Positions 43,998 through 53,806 of a DNA stretch of 64,000 nt are shown here, piece by piece. The number at the start of each line of letters is the position of its first letter. The stretch's first letter is position 1. The notes beneath the pieces were generated by a model. That model searched no databases and was not told where the DNA came from. It was given only the letters and a program-made list of their open reading frames with translations. Source of the stretch: Streptomyces sp. T39 (GTDB taxonomy: Bacteria > Actinomycetota > Actinomycetes > Streptomycetales > Streptomycetaceae); contig NZ_RDBP01000012.1 of the NCBI RefSeq assembly GCF_008042045.1, forward strand, positions 1,365,729 through 1,429,728. The letters are read 5' to 3'. The position numbers were made by a program, and so were the translations under genes.

Positions 43998-44062
43998 TCG
44001 CGCGCTCCGGCGCGCGAAGGGCCCCAGGACCTCCCGGGGGGCGTCCGGCGCCCCCCGGAGGT
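43998..44062. terminator. Two hairpins between convergent genes
   Basis: TCGCGCGC/GCGCGCGA (43998-44017, loop TCCG) and a 14-15 bp arm pair from ACCTCCCGGGGGGCG (44029-44043) to 44049-44062 with one bulge. Confidence 0.8.
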
Positions 44063-44063
44063 G

Positions 44064-45620
44064 TCACACGGTCGGCTGGGGCTCCTTCTCCGCGCCGGGG
44101 CCGGGCGGGCTGCCCCAGTCCACCCGCGGCCCCTCCACGGCCTTCGTCGCGTCCTGCTGCGGCCGCGCGGCGCGGCCCAGGACGAACACGTCCTCCGCAC
44201 CGTCGAGCACCCCGCCCGAGGGGTCGTCGGTCCCGTCCGTCCGCACACCGTCGCGCTCCGGCTTCAGGATGTCCCTGACGATCACCGCGCACAGGTACAG
44301 CGTCCCGAGCAGGTGCAGCGCGATCGCCAGCTGGTAGCCCTCCGGCGGCAGCCCCTGGTGCTTCTCACTGGTGGTGTACGCGAGGTACATCCAGATCCCC
44401 AGGAAGTACATGACCTCGCACGCCTGCCACACGAGGAAGTCCCGCCAGCGGGGGCGCGCGAGCGCGGCGAGCGGGATCAGCCACAGCACGTACTGCGGCG
44501 AGTAGACCTTGTTGGTGAGGATGAACACCGCGACCAGCAGGAACGCCAGCTGGGCGAAACGGGGCCGCCGGGGCGCGGTGAGGGTGAGCACGCACAGGCC
44601 GATGAAAGCGGCGACCACCAGCACGATCGCCGTGTCGTTCACGGTCCGGACGTCGATCGGCTCACCGGTGCGCTGGGTGATGACCAGCCAGAACGAACCG
44701 AAGTCGATCTGCCGTTCCTGGCTGAACGTGTAGAACTTCTTCCATCCCTCGGGCGCGAGGAGCATGACCGGGAGATTGACCACCAGCCAGGCGCCCGCCG
44801 CCGCGAGGGAGGCCGTGAAGAACTCCCGCCACCTCCCCGCGCGCCAGCACAGCGGCAGCAGGGGGGCCAGCAGGAAGACGGGGTACAGCTTGGCCGCCGT
44901 CGCCAGACCGATCAGGATGCCGAAGGCCAGCACCCGTCCGCGGGACCACATCAGCATCGCCGCGGCGGTCAGCGCCACCGCGAACAGGTCCCAGTTGATG
45001 GTCGCGGTGAGCGCGAAGGCCGGGGCCAGGGCCACCAGCAGACCGTCCCAGGGGCGGTGGCGGTGCGTCCGGGCGGTGCAGACGGCGATGACCGCCGTAC
45101 AGGCCATCAGCATGCCCGCGTTGACCAGCCAGTACAGCTGCTCCTGCTGCATGACGTCGGCGTCGGAGATGCCCAGCCAGAAGCCGATGTCGCTGATCCA
45201 CGCGGCGACCTGCATGAACAGGCCGGTCAGCACGGGGTATTCGAGGTACTGCATGTCGCCGGGCAGCCGGTCGAAGTACGGGATCAGCCCTTCGGAGAAG
45301 CCCCGCCCCAGGTAGAGGTGGGGGATGTCCGAGTAGCAGGCATGGGTGTACTGCGAGCTGGTGCCGCGGAACCAGGCCCAGTTGTAGCAGGGCAGTTTCT
45401 GCACCATGCCCAGGGCGAACAGGCCGATCGCGGTGAGGGCCACGACGGCCACCGGGGTGAGCCTGCGGTTGCCGTCGGGCAGCGCTCGGCGCCCCGACGG
45501 GCCGCCGAGCAGTTCGCTGCCCGCCCTCGCGACGCTGTCGCGCAGGGTGGGGCGCACGTCGGGGCGTTCCCGCCGCGGGGACCGGTCCTCGTTCACGCTC
45601 GTCTCTTCTGCGCTGGGCAT
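44064..45620 (-). CDS. Glycosyltransferase family 87-type membrane protein
   Basis: 518 residues from ATG 45620 (GGCAGGA 8 bases upstream). About eleven hydrophobic helices follow a 50-residue charged N-terminus. The first outside loop carries LPCYNW and HACYSDIPHLYLGRG, and LEYPVLTGLFMQ follows, as in GT87 enzymes that use polyprenyl-phosphate sugars. The C-terminus is a charged tail. It probably adds a sugar to a lipid or wall polymer; the sugar is unknown. The PBP gene lies upstream on the same strand. Confidence 0.8.
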   Translation of the reverse strand: MPSAEETSVNEDRSPRRERPDVRPTLRDSVARAGSELLGGPSGRRALPDGNRRLTPVAVVALTAIGLFALGMVQKLPCYNWAWFRGTSSQYTHACYSDIPHLYLGRGFSEGLIPYFDRLPGDMQYLEYPVLTGLFMQVAAWISDIGFWLGISDADVMQQEQLYWLVNAGMLMACTAVIAVCTARTHRHRPWDGLLVALAPAFALTATINWDLFAVALTAAAMLMWSRGRVLAFGILIGLATAAKLYPVFLLAPLLPLCWRAGRWREFFTASLAAAGAWLVVNLPVMLLAPEGWKKFYTFSQERQIDFGSFWLVITQRTGEPIDVRTVNDTAIVLVVAAFIGLCVLTLTAPRRPRFAQLAFLLVAVFILTNKVYSPQYVLWLIPLAALARPRWRDFLVWQACEVMYFLGIWMYLAYTTSEKHQGLPPEGYQLAIALHLLGTLYLCAVIVRDILKPERDGVRTDGTDDPSGGVLDGAEDVFVLGRAARPQQDATKAVEGPRVDWGSPPGPGAEKEPQPTV

Positions 45621-45728
45621 GCTGCACATCCTGCCGTAAGGGGGCGGGGATACGGCGAGGGCCGCCGCATCCCGTACGCCGCGGGAGGCGGCGCGAGGGG
45701 ATGCGACGGCCCGTGAGCCGTGCGGTGT

Positions 45729-45748
45729 GCGGGGCCTGCGGGCCCCGC
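45729..45748 (-). terminator. Terminator of the PBP gene
   Basis: GCGGGGCC (45729-45736) and GGCCCCGC (45741-45748) with loop TGCG, just beyond the PBP stop. Confidence 0.6.
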
Positions 45749-45756
45749 GGGGGGGC

Positions 45757-48462
45757 CTAGGTCCCGTCGGACCCTCCGATGAACCCTCCGCCGTTGCTGT
45801 TGCCGCCGCCGTTGTTCCCCCCGGAACTCTCCTCCTGCGACTCGCTGGGACTGGGGGAGACGCCGCCGTTGGTGGCTCCCTGGTCACCGCCCTGGTCGGT
45901 CCCGCCGGAGGGCCGGCAGGTCCAGTCCTCCCACGGGTTGCACGTCTCGGAAGGCCGGGGCGTGATCGAGGGGCTCGGCGTCGGGGTCGGCGACTGGGAC
46001 GGCGTCGGGGTCGGGGACGGGCTGGTGGTCGGCGTCGGCTCGGGGCTCTTGGCGCCACCGCCCCAGACGGCCTCGCCGTCGAGCTCGCCCGGCTTGCTGA
46101 AGTCGATGGCCTTCTCGCCCTTGAGGGCCTGGGTCATGTAGTCGTGCCAGATCCGGGACGGGAACGACGAGCCGTGGATCTTCGGCTGGTCACCCGTGCC
46201 GTACATGTCCTCGAACTGGCGGTCCTTGTTCTTCTCGTTGTCGTCCAGGCGGTACATGTCGATGGCGGTCGACAGCTGCGGCGTGTAGCCGACGAACCAC
46301 GCCTGCTTGTTGCCGTCGGTCGTACCCGTCTTGCCGGCCACGTCACGGCCCGGGATCCGGGCCTTGCGGCCGGTGCCCTCGTCGCTGTCGACCACGTCGC
46401 GGAGCACATCGGTCACGTTGGTCGCCACGGCCTTGCTGAACGGCCGCTTGACCTCGTCCTCGTGCTCGTAGATCACTCCGCCCTGGTACTCCACCCTGGT
46501 CACGGAGTACGGGTCGCGCTGCTCGCCCTCGGCGGCGAAGGTGCCGTAGGCGCCCGCCATGCGGATCGCGCTGGGCGAGGAGATACCGAGCGAGAACGAC
46601 GGCACGTCGGACTTCACCAGGCTGTTCTCCAGCAGTCCGGCGTCGACGGCCGCCTGCCGGACCTGCGGGATGCCGATGTCCATGCCGAGCTGCACATAGG
46701 GGGAGTTGGCGGAGCGGATCATCGCGCGGCGCAGGCTCATGTCGGGGTAGCTCGCGTCGTCGTCGTTGACCTGCTGCCACTCCTCCCCGTTCTCGTCGTG
46801 CCAGACGCTGCCGTCGTAGTTCCGGATCGTCAGCTTGTTCTTGCCGCTGTACCGGCTCTTGTCCGGATCGACGATCTTCCGGTCCTCGGCGCCCTGCTCC
46901 TTGCCCAGCTCGGGGTTGCGCACCCCGTCGCGCATCGCGGCGGCCAGCACGAACGGCTTGAACGTCGAGCCGACCTGGGCGCCGGTCGCGTCGGCGTTGT
47001 TGGTGAAGTGCTTGGTGGCGTCCGTACCGCCGTAGATCGCGATGATCTTGCCCGTCTTCGGCTCTACGGACGCGCCGCCGAACTGCACGTGGGTGTCGGT
47101 CTTCGGCCGCTTCTTCGGATCGATGTACTCGTCCTGGATCTTCTTGACGGACTTCTCGAGCTCGGTGACCTTCTTCTTGTCGAAGGTCGTGTGGATCTCG
47201 TAGCCGCCCTGGGCGAGCTTGACGGAGTCGATGCCCCGGTCGTTCTTGTTGATGAAGTTCGCCTTGGCCAGGTCGACCAGGTAACCGATCTGGCCGCTCA
47301 GCTGGGCGTTCTTCTTCAGCGGGTCGGGCATCGGGAACTCGGTGTACTTGGCGCGCTCGGCGGCGTCCAGGTGACCGTCCTTGACCATCTCGTCGAGGAT
47401 CCAGCGCCAGCGCTTGGTGGCCCGCTCCAGGTTGTCCTTGGCGGTCGCCTTGGAGTCGATCTCGGGGGCGCCGGCCGGGTCGTAGTACGTGGCGCCCTTC
47501 AGCAGCGCGGCCAGGAACGCGCACTGGCTGGCGTTGAGCTGGTTGGCGTCCTTGCCGTAGTACGTGCGGGCGGCGGCCTGGATGCCGTACGCGCCGCGGC
47601 CGTAGTACGCGGTGTTGAGGTACCCGGCCATGACCTCGGGCTTCTTCACCTCGGTGTCGATCTTGATCGAGATGAAGAGTTCCTTGAGCTTCCGCGTCAC
47701 CGTCTGCGACTGGTCGTTCAGCCGGTTGTTCTTCACGTACTGCTGGGTGATGGTCGAGCCGCCCTGGGTCTGCTCGCCCGTCGCCATGTTCAGCACCGCG
47801 CGGCCGATGCCCCGGGGGTCGATGCCCGAGTCCTTCCAGAAGGTCTTGTTCTCGGCCGAGACCACCGCGTTCATCATCTCGCGCGGGATCTGGTCGAAGG
47901 CGATGATCTGGCGGTTGGTCTCACCACCGGTCGCGGCCATCTGCGAGCCGTCCGCCCAGTAGTAGACGTTGTTCTGCGCGGTCGCCGTCTTGTCCGGGTC
48001 CGGGATGCCCACCATGGCGTACGCGATCGTCGCGGCGCCCATGAGGGTGCCGAGGAAGGCGATGCACAGGCCCGTGACGAGCTTCCAGGACGGCATCCAG
48101 CGACGCCATCCGTCCTTGTCGTGGCGCGGGTAGTCGATCAGGCGCTTGCGGCCCGGGCCGCGCCCGGCGCCGCCCCCACCGCCGCCTCCACCGGTGCCCC
48201 GGCGCCCGCCTCCGCGGCCACCGCCGCCGTGGCCGGCCGCGGCCGGCTCGTCCACCCGCCGGCGCCCGCCCCGCTGGGCACGGCGGGCCTCCGCGCGGCC
48301 TCCGTAGGGCCGCTCCTCCTCACCGAAGGAGGCGGCAGGGGAAGCTGACGTGGCACTTCGGCCGGGCGCCGCACGGCGGCCGGAAGACTGCTGTGCGGCG
48401 CGACGGGCCGCGGCGCGACCGCCACCCTGCGGCTGTGGCGGTTTGCGACGGTGCTCGCTCAT
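45757..48462 (-). CDS. Class A penicillin-binding protein
   Basis: Bifunctional wall synthase, 901 residues. A basic/poly-Gly cytoplasmic tail (1-127) precedes a helix (about 128-151). The GT51 domain has catalytic-type E204 in SAENKTFW and GGSTITQQYVKN (234-245). The transpeptidase has S499-K502 (GSTFKPF), SAN (584-586) and KTG (711-713). A 100-residue Pro/Thr/Ser-rich then Gly/Asn-rich tail faces the wall. Divergent from padR. It polymerises and crosslinks lipid II. Confidence 0.93.
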   Translation of the reverse strand: MSEHRRKPPQPQGGGRAAARRAAQQSSGRRAAPGRSATSASPAASFGEEERPYGGRAEARRAQRGGRRRVDEPAAAGHGGGGRGGGRRGTGGGGGGGGAGRGPGRKRLIDYPRHDKDGWRRWMPSWKLVTGLCIAFLGTLMGAATIAYAMVGIPDPDKTATAQNNVYYWADGSQMAATGGETNRQIIAFDQIPREMMNAVVSAENKTFWKDSGIDPRGIGRAVLNMATGEQTQGGSTITQQYVKNNRLNDQSQTVTRKLKELFISIKIDTEVKKPEVMAGYLNTAYYGRGAYGIQAAARTYYGKDANQLNASQCAFLAALLKGATYYDPAGAPEIDSKATAKDNLERATKRWRWILDEMVKDGHLDAAERAKYTEFPMPDPLKKNAQLSGQIGYLVDLAKANFINKNDRGIDSVKLAQGGYEIHTTFDKKKVTELEKSVKKIQDEYIDPKKRPKTDTHVQFGGASVEPKTGKIIAIYGGTDATKHFTNNADATGAQVGSTFKPFVLAAAMRDGVRNPELGKEQGAEDRKIVDPDKSRYSGKNKLTIRNYDGSVWHDENGEEWQQVNDDDASYPDMSLRRAMIRSANSPYVQLGMDIGIPQVRQAAVDAGLLENSLVKSDVPSFSLGISSPSAIRMAGAYGTFAAEGEQRDPYSVTRVEYQGGVIYEHEDEVKRPFSKAVATNVTDVLRDVVDSDEGTGRKARIPGRDVAGKTGTTDGNKQAWFVGYTPQLSTAIDMYRLDDNEKNKDRQFEDMYGTGDQPKIHGSSFPSRIWHDYMTQALKGEKAIDFSKPGELDGEAVWGGGAKSPEPTPTTSPSPTPTPSQSPTPTPSPSITPRPSETCNPWEDWTCRPSGGTDQGGDQGATNGGVSPSPSESQEESSGGNNGGGNSNGGGFIGGSDGT

Positions 48463-48834
48463 CGAACGACTACTCCTCGGGCAGGCGAGACGCCTGGAAG
48501 CGGCAGTTGAGTTCCGGTCCCCCCGAAATGGATACGGACGAGCTCTTCCCAGAGCTCATCCGCTGCGCATCCACGGCGATGACGCTCGGGGGCGTCACTT
48601 GGTTCCCGGTGGTCTGCATGCCGCACAGACTACGCACGGTCAAAACCCTCCTAGCCCTGAAGTTCACCCCATATCAGGCAAGTCACCGCCTGTGAATTGA
48701 CGATGTGACGCCGTTCACGATGACCCCCCTTGTCGCAGCAGGAACACCCCTCTATCGTGCTGATGTATCGACTCGATACATCAGCACGACACATCGGACC
48801 GGCATACGGACTCCGTACGGCGAGGGAGGCAGCG
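48463..48834. other. PBP/padR divergent region
   Basis: 372 bp with no gene. The only striking element is the 33-bp palindrome at 48756-48788; the rest looks like ordinary leader DNA. Confidence 0.5.
48756..48788. promoter_or_regulatory. 33-bp perfect palindrome, PadR operator
   Basis: Arms CGTGCTGATGTATCGA (48756-48771) and TCGATACATCAGCACG (48773-48788) around a single C. The core ATGTATCGA...TCGATACAT has the ATGT-N-ACAT form of PadR operators. It ends 46 bp before the padR start, so it is probably the autoregulatory site. Confidence 0.85.
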
Positions 48835-49545
48835 GTGAGCAGGCGCTCAGGCATCCTCGAGTTCGCCGTACTCGGACTGCTCCGTGAAGCCCCGATGCAC
48901 GGATACGAGCTGCGCAAGCGGCTCAACACCTCGCTGGGAGTCTTCCGGGCCTTCAGCTACGGAACCCTCTACCCCTGCCTCAAGACGCTGGTCGCCAACG
49001 GCTGGTTGATCGAGGAGCCCGGGCACGCACCCGAGGACGCCCTCGCCGCCTCCCTCGCGGGGCGCCGGGCGAAGATCGTCTACCGGTTGACGGCCGAGGG
49101 GAAGGAGCACTTCGAAGAGCTCCTCTCCCACACCGGCCCCGACACCTGGGAGGACGAGCACTTCGCCGCCCGTTTCGCCTTCTTCGGCCAGACGGAGCGC
49201 GAGGTGCGGATGCGGGTGCTGGAGGGCCGCCGCAGCCGGCTGGAAGAGCGCCTGGAGAAGATGCGCGCCTCTCTCGCCCGCACCCGTGAACGCCTCGACG
49301 ACTACACGCTCGAACTGCAGCGGCACGGCATGGAGTCCGTGGAGCGTGAAGTGCGCTGGTTGAACGAGCTCATCGAGAGCGAGCGGGCGGGACGGGATCA
49401 GCGACAACCGTCCCCCGGGAACACCGCTCAGCAGGACAACACATCTGGAGCGACGGACGGCCTGCCCCGGCGGCCCGGGAATCGCGGGGAGACCTCTCCC
49501 GGCGACTCCGGCCCGCCGGATCCGTCCGACGACACCGCCAAGTGA
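48835..49545 (+). CDS. PadR-family transcriptional regulator
   Basis: 236 residues from GTG 48835 after GAGGGAGG. Winged helix at residues 1-90 ([26 protein letters not shown]), then a coiled-coil-like dimerisation helix ([23 protein letters not shown]). The tail of about 50 residues is polar and disordered. It lies 59 bp before ino1 on the same strand and divergent from the PBP gene, so either may be its target. The effector is unknown. Confidence 0.9.
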   Translation: MSRRSGILEFAVLGLLREAPMHGYELRKRLNTSLGVFRAFSYGTLYPCLKTLVANGWLIEEPGHAPEDALAASLAGRRAKIVYRLTAEGKEHFEELLSHTGPDTWEDEHFAARFAFFGQTEREVRMRVLEGRRSRLEERLEKMRASLARTRERLDDYTLELQRHGMESVEREVRWLNELIESERAGRDQRQPSPGNTAQQDNTSGATDGLPRRPGNRGETSPGDSGPPDPSDDTAK

Positions 49546-49604
49546 AGCCCCGCGCTCCGCAGGGTTTCATCCGGAATACCGAGATCACACAGGGAGCAAC
49601 CGGA

Positions 49605-50687
49605 ATGGGTTCGGTTCGCGTAGCCATCGTCGGCGTGGGCAACTGCGCCGCCTCGCTGGTGCAGGGCGTCGAGTACTACAAGGACGCCGACCCGGCCGGC
49701 AAGGTGCCGGGTCTGATGCACGTGCAGTTCGGCGAGTACCACGTCCGCGACGTCGAGTTCGTCGCCGCCTTCGACGTGGACGCCAAGAAGGTCGGTCTCG
49801 ACCTGGCCGACGCCATCGGCGCCAGCGAGAACAACACCATCAAGATCTGCGACGTGCCGTCCTCCGGCGTCACCGTGCAGCGCGGCCACACCCTGGACGG
49901 TCTGGGCAAGTACTACCGCCAGACCATCGAGGAGTCCGCCGAGGCCCCGGTCGACATCGTCCAGATCCTCAAGGACAAGCAGGTCGACGTTCTGGTCTGC
50001 TACCTGCCCGTCGGCTCCGAGGACGCCGCGAAGTACTACGCGCAGTGCGCCATCGACGCCAAGGTCGCGTTCGTCAACGCCCTGCCGGTCTTCATCGCCG
50101 GCACCAAGGAGTGGGCGGACAAGTTCACCGAGGCCGGTGTCCCGATCGTCGGCGACGACATCAAGTCGCAGGTCGGCGCCACCATCACGCACCGTGTGAT
50201 GGCGAAGCTGTTCGAGGACCGCGGTGTCATCCTGGACCGCACCATGCAGCTGAACGTCGGCGGCAACATGGACTTCAAGAACATGCTCGAGCGTGAGCGT
50301 CTGGAGTCCAAGAAGATCTCGAAGACGCAGGCCGTCACCTCGCAGATCCCCGACCGCGAGATGGGCGAGAAGAACGTCCACATCGGTCCGTCGGACTATG
50401 TCGCCTGGCTCGACGACCGCAAGTGGGCGTACGTCCGCCTCGAGGGCCGCGCCTTCGGTGACGTCCCGCTGAACCTCGAGTACAAGCTCGAGGTGTGGGA
50501 CTCCCCGAACTCCGCGGGTGTCATCATCGACGCCGTGCGTGCCGCGAAGATCGCCAAGGACCGTGGTGTCGGCGGCCCGATCCTCTCGGCCTCCTCGTAC
50601 TTCATGAAGTCCCCGCCGGTGCAGTACTTCGACGACGAGGCTCGTGAGAACGTCGAGAAGTTCATCAAGGGCGAGGTCGAGCGCTAA
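49605..50687 (+). CDS. ino1: Inositol-3-phosphate synthase
   Basis: NAD-dependent enzyme that converts glucose-6-phosphate to 1L-myo-inositol-1-phosphate, the source of phosphatidylinositol and mycothiol in actinomycetes. 360 residues, the short bacterial type. NAD motif [12 protein letters not shown] (residues 6-17); [12 protein letters not shown] and [13 protein letters not shown] are family signatures. ATG 49605 after AGGGAGCAACCGGA. Ends in a 17-bp hairpin. Mycothiol links it to the redox theme of the region. Confidence 0.96.
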   Translation: MGSVRVAIVGVGNCAASLVQGVEYYKDADPAGKVPGLMHVQFGEYHVRDVEFVAAFDVDAKKVGLDLADAIGASENNTIKICDVPSSGVTVQRGHTLDGLGKYYRQTIEESAEAPVDIVQILKDKQVDVLVCYLPVGSEDAAKYYAQCAIDAKVAFVNALPVFIAGTKEWADKFTEAGVPIVGDDIKSQVGATITHRVMAKLFEDRGVILDRTMQLNVGGNMDFKNMLERERLESKKISKTQAVTSQIPDREMGEKNVHIGPSDYVAWLDDRKWAYVRLEGRAFGDVPLNLEYKLEVWDSPNSAGVIIDAVRAAKIAKDRGVGGPILSASSYFMKSPPVQYFDDEARENVEKFIKGEVER

Positions 50688-50709
50688 GCGCCGCATCTCC
50701 ACACCCCAT

Positions 50710-50750
50710 CGAGGAGGGTCCCCGGGTCACTGCCCCGGGGACCCTCCTCG
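50710..50750 (+). terminator. Strong terminator after ino1
   Basis: Perfect 17-bp arms CGAGGAGGGTCCCCGGG (50710-50726) and complement (50734-50750), 7-base loop. Confidence 0.92.
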
Positions 50751-50768
50751 TATGTGACGCTTGCTCGC

Positions 50769-52037
50769 ATGTCCGCCGTGGGTGATCTGTGTGTCCTTCT
50801 GCGCCTGAGGAACTTCCGCCGGCTTCTGGCGGTCCGGCTGCTGTCCCAGTCGGCCGACGGCGTCTTCCAGGTCGCCCTCGCCACCTATGTGGTCTTCTCG
50901 CCGGAGCGGCAGACCTCCCCTGCGGCGATCGCCTCCGCCATGGCCGTGCTGCTGCTGCCCTACTCCCTCGTCGGCCCCTTCGCCGGTGTCCTGCTGGACC
51001 GCTGGCGGCGGCGCCAGGTGCTGCTCTACGGCAATCTGCTGCGTGCCGTGCTGGCCTGCTGCACCGCGCTGCTCATCCTGCTGTCCGTACCCGACTGGCT
51101 CTTCTACGCCTCCGCGCTCACGGTCACCGGCGTCAACCGTTTCGTGCTGGCCGGGCTCTCCGCCTCCCTGCCCCGGGTGGTCGACTCCGAGCGTCTCGTC
51201 ATGGCCAACTCCCTGTCGCCGACCGCCGGGACCCTGGCGGCGACCGCGGGCGGCGGTCTGGCCTTCGCGGTGCGCCTCCTGCTCTCCGACTCCGACGCGG
51301 CGGTGGTCCTCCTCGCCGCGCTCCTCTATCTCTCCTCCGCGTTCATGAGTCTGCGGATGAGCCGTGCCCTGCTCGGCCCCGAACCCGAGGTTCTCCAGCC
51401 CCGTCTCGCCGCCGCCCTGGTGTCGACGGCCCGCGGCCTGCTGGACGGGCTGCGCCACCTGAGGGGCCGGCCCGCTGCCGCTCACGCCTTGGCGGCCATG
51501 ACGCTGCTGCGCTTCTGCTACGGCGCCCTCACGGTCATGGTCCTCATGCTCTGCCGGTACGCCTGGTCCGACTCGGACGCCGACGGCCTGGCACTGCTCG
51601 GCCTTGCTCTCGGCGTCTCCGGTGCCGGTTTCTTCGCGGCGGCCGTCCTGTCCCCGTGGGCGGTCGAACGGTTCGGACGCTACGGGTGGATGGCCCTCTG
51701 CGCGGGTGCCGCGGCGGTGCTGGAGCCCGCCCTGGCGCTCCCCTTCGCTCCGGCGCCGATGCTGGTGGCCGCCTTCCTCCTGGGGCTGGTCACCCAGGGA
51801 GCGAAGATCGCCACGGACACCGTCGTCCAGACATCGGTGGACGACGCCTACCGGGGCCGGGTCTTCGCGCTCTACGACATGCTCTTCAACATCGCCTTCG
51901 TCGGAGCGGCCGCCATCGCGGCCCTGATGCTGCCACCCGACGGCCGCTCGGTTCCCCTGGTGGTGATGGTGGCGGCCCTCTACGCCGCCGTGTGCGCCAC
52001 GCTGATCCGGTGGCGGCACGGCGAACCGACGGGCTGA
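50769..52037 (+). CDS. MFS transporter
   Basis: 422 residues, about twelve helices, MFS_3/enterobactin-exporter-like type. FAGVLLDRWRRRQVLLYGN is the conserved loop 2-3 motif, and VQTSVDDAYRGRVFALYDML a typical mid segment. ATG 50769 has no clear ribosome site; GTG at 50754 is an in-frame alternative. It reads towards a pair of parS sites and the convergent cca gene. Substrate unknown. Confidence 0.87.
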   Translation: MSAVGDLCVLLRLRNFRRLLAVRLLSQSADGVFQVALATYVVFSPERQTSPAAIASAMAVLLLPYSLVGPFAGVLLDRWRRRQVLLYGNLLRAVLACCTALLILLSVPDWLFYASALTVTGVNRFVLAGLSASLPRVVDSERLVMANSLSPTAGTLAATAGGGLAFAVRLLLSDSDAAVVLLAALLYLSSAFMSLRMSRALLGPEPEVLQPRLAAALVSTARGLLDGLRHLRGRPAAAHALAAMTLLRFCYGALTVMVLMLCRYAWSDSDADGLALLGLALGVSGAGFFAAAVLSPWAVERFGRYGWMALCAGAAAVLEPALALPFAPAPMLVAAFLLGLVTQGAKIATDTVVQTSVDDAYRGRVFALYDMLFNIAFVGAAAIAALMLPPDGRSVPLVVMVAALYAAVCATLIRWRHGEPTG

Positions 52038-52051
52038 CGGTGAGAGGTCGT

Positions 52052-52065
52052 GTTTCACGTGAAAC
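52052..52065. other. parS: parS site, exact
   Basis: Exact GTTTCACGTGAAAC between convergent MFS and cca genes, 41 bp from the next site. Confidence 0.94.
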
Positions 52066-52092
52066 ACGACCCCCGAAACGCATCGGCGCGAT

Positions 52093-52106
52093 GTTTCACG
52101 TGAAAC
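52093..52106. other. parS: parS site, exact
   Basis: Exact GTTTCACGTGAAAC, second of the pair, 24 bp from the cca stop codon. The inverted repeat extends beyond the 14-mer (CGATGTTTCACG and complement). Confidence 0.94.
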
Positions 52107-52130
52107 ATCGCGCCGACCACACCACCGAAC

Positions 52131-53597
52131 TCAGTTCTGCGCCGCCCACCACTCCTTCAGCGCGGCGACCGCGGCGTCACGCTCCATCGGGCCGTTCTCC
52201 AGCCTGAGGTCCAGGAGAAACGCGTACGCCTTGCCGATCAGCGGCCCGGGGCCGATGCCGAGGATCTCCTGGATCTCGTTGCCGTCGAGGTCGGGACGGA
52301 TCGAGTCGAGCTCCTCCTGCTCCTGGAGCTGCGCGATCCGCTCCTCCAGCCCGTCGTAGGCGCGCGACAGAGCGGTGGCCTTGCGCTTGTTCCGGGTGGT
52401 GCAGTCCGACCGGGTCAGCTTGTGCAGCCGGTCGAGCAGCGGTCCGCCGTCCCGCACGTACCGCCGGACGGCGGAGTCGGTCCATTCGCCGGTGCCGTAG
52501 CCGTGGAACCGCAGATGCAGTTCCACCAGCCGCGACACGTCCTTGACCATGTCGTTGGAGTACTTCAGCGCCGTCATCCGCTTCTTGGTCATCTTCGCCC
52601 CCACGACCTCGTGGTGGTGGAAGGAGACCCGGCCGTCCTTCTCGAACCGGCGTGTCCGCGGCTTTCCGATGTCGTGGAGCAGGGCGGCCAGCCGCAGCAC
52701 CAGGTCCGGGCCGTCCTGCTCCAGGGCGATGGCCTGGTCGAGCACGGTGAGTGAGTGCTCGTACACGTCCTTGTGACGGTGGTGCTCATCACTTTCCAGG
52801 CGAAGCGCGGGAAGCTCGGGCAGAACGTGCGCGGCGAGCCCGGTGTCCACCAGCAGCGCCAGGCCCTTGCGGGGGTGCGCCGCCAGCAGCAGCTTGTTCA
52901 GCTCGTCCCGCACCCGCTCGGCGGAGACGATCTCGATCCGCTCGGCCATCGCCGTCATGGCCTCCACCACGTCCGGGGCGACCTCGAAGTCCAGCTGGGC
53001 GGCGAAGCGGGCCGCGCGCATCATGCGCAGCGGATCGTCGGAGAAGGACGCCTCGGGCGTGCCGGGCGTCCGCAGGATGCGAGCGGCCAGGTCCTCGAGA
53101 CCGCCGTGCGGGTCGATGAACTCCTTCTCCGGGAGTGCCACGGCCATGGCGTTCACGGTGAAGTCACGGCGGACGAGGTCGTCCTCGATGGAGTCGCCGT
53201 AGGAGACCTCGGGCTTGCGGGAGGTCCTGTCGTACGCCTCCGAGCGGTACGTGGTTACCTCGATCTGGAATCGCTGGACCTCGTCCCCGACCCGGCCGTC
53301 CTTCTGCGCCCCGACCGTGCCGAAGGCGATGCCGACGTCCCAGACGGAGTCGGCCCAGGGCCGGATGATCTTCAGAACGTCCTCGGGCCGGGCGTCGGTG
53401 GTGAAGTCCAGATCGTTGCCGAGCCGCCCGAGCAGCGCGTCGCGCACCGATCCTCCGACCAGGGCGAGACGGAAACCGGCATCCTGGAAACGGCGGGCGA
53501 GGTCGTCGGCGACAGGAGAGACCCGCAGCAGTTCGCTCACCGCGCGGCGTTGCACCTGGCTCAGGGCTGTGGGGCTGTCTTCATTGGCGTTCGGCAC
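52131..53597 (-). CDS. cca: CCA-adding tRNA nucleotidyltransferase (poly(A) polymerase family)
   Basis: 488 residues from GTG 53597. Class II nucleotidyltransferase: LVGGSVRDALLGR and DLDFTTDARPED carry the metal-binding acidic residues, RDFTVNAMA follows, and an HD domain (LLHDIGKPRTRR) sits in the second half. It adds or repairs the CCA end of tRNAs; actinobacterial members may also act as poly(A) polymerases, so pcnA is an alternative name. The start has no Shine-Dalgarno and a -10-like TACCCT just upstream. Divergent from the DUF6049 gene. Confidence 0.93.
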   Translation of the reverse strand: MPNANEDSPTALSQVQRRAVSELLRVSPVADDLARRFQDAGFRLALVGGSVRDALLGRLGNDLDFTTDARPEDVLKIIRPWADSVWDVGIAFGTVGAQKDGRVGDEVQRFQIEVTTYRSEAYDRTSRKPEVSYGDSIEDDLVRRDFTVNAMAVALPEKEFIDPHGGLEDLAARILRTPGTPEASFSDDPLRMMRAARFAAQLDFEVAPDVVEAMTAMAERIEIVSAERVRDELNKLLLAAHPRKGLALLVDTGLAAHVLPELPALRLESDEHHRHKDVYEHSLTVLDQAIALEQDGPDLVLRLAALLHDIGKPRTRRFEKDGRVSFHHHEVVGAKMTKKRMTALKYSNDMVKDVSRLVELHLRFHGYGTGEWTDSAVRRYVRDGGPLLDRLHKLTRSDCTTRNKRKATALSRAYDGLEERIAQLQEQEELDSIRPDLDGNEIQEILGIGPGPLIGKAYAFLLDLRLENGPMERDAAVAALKEWWAAQN

Positions 53598-53806
53598 AGC
53601 TGAAAAGGGTACGTGCCCCGGCCGGTCGAAGCAGTCGGGTTGTCCCCCGGCCCCCGGGAACACCTCACGGGTCCGTCACGATCCTTTCGTGGCGATCTTG
53701 TGGAGCAGACCGCGGCACTTCGACACAGCGGGTCTCGTTACCATGCGTGGACGCAAGGACCAGAGAACCACCAAGGGCAAGCAGACGACGAGGGACGGGC
53801 GAGCGC

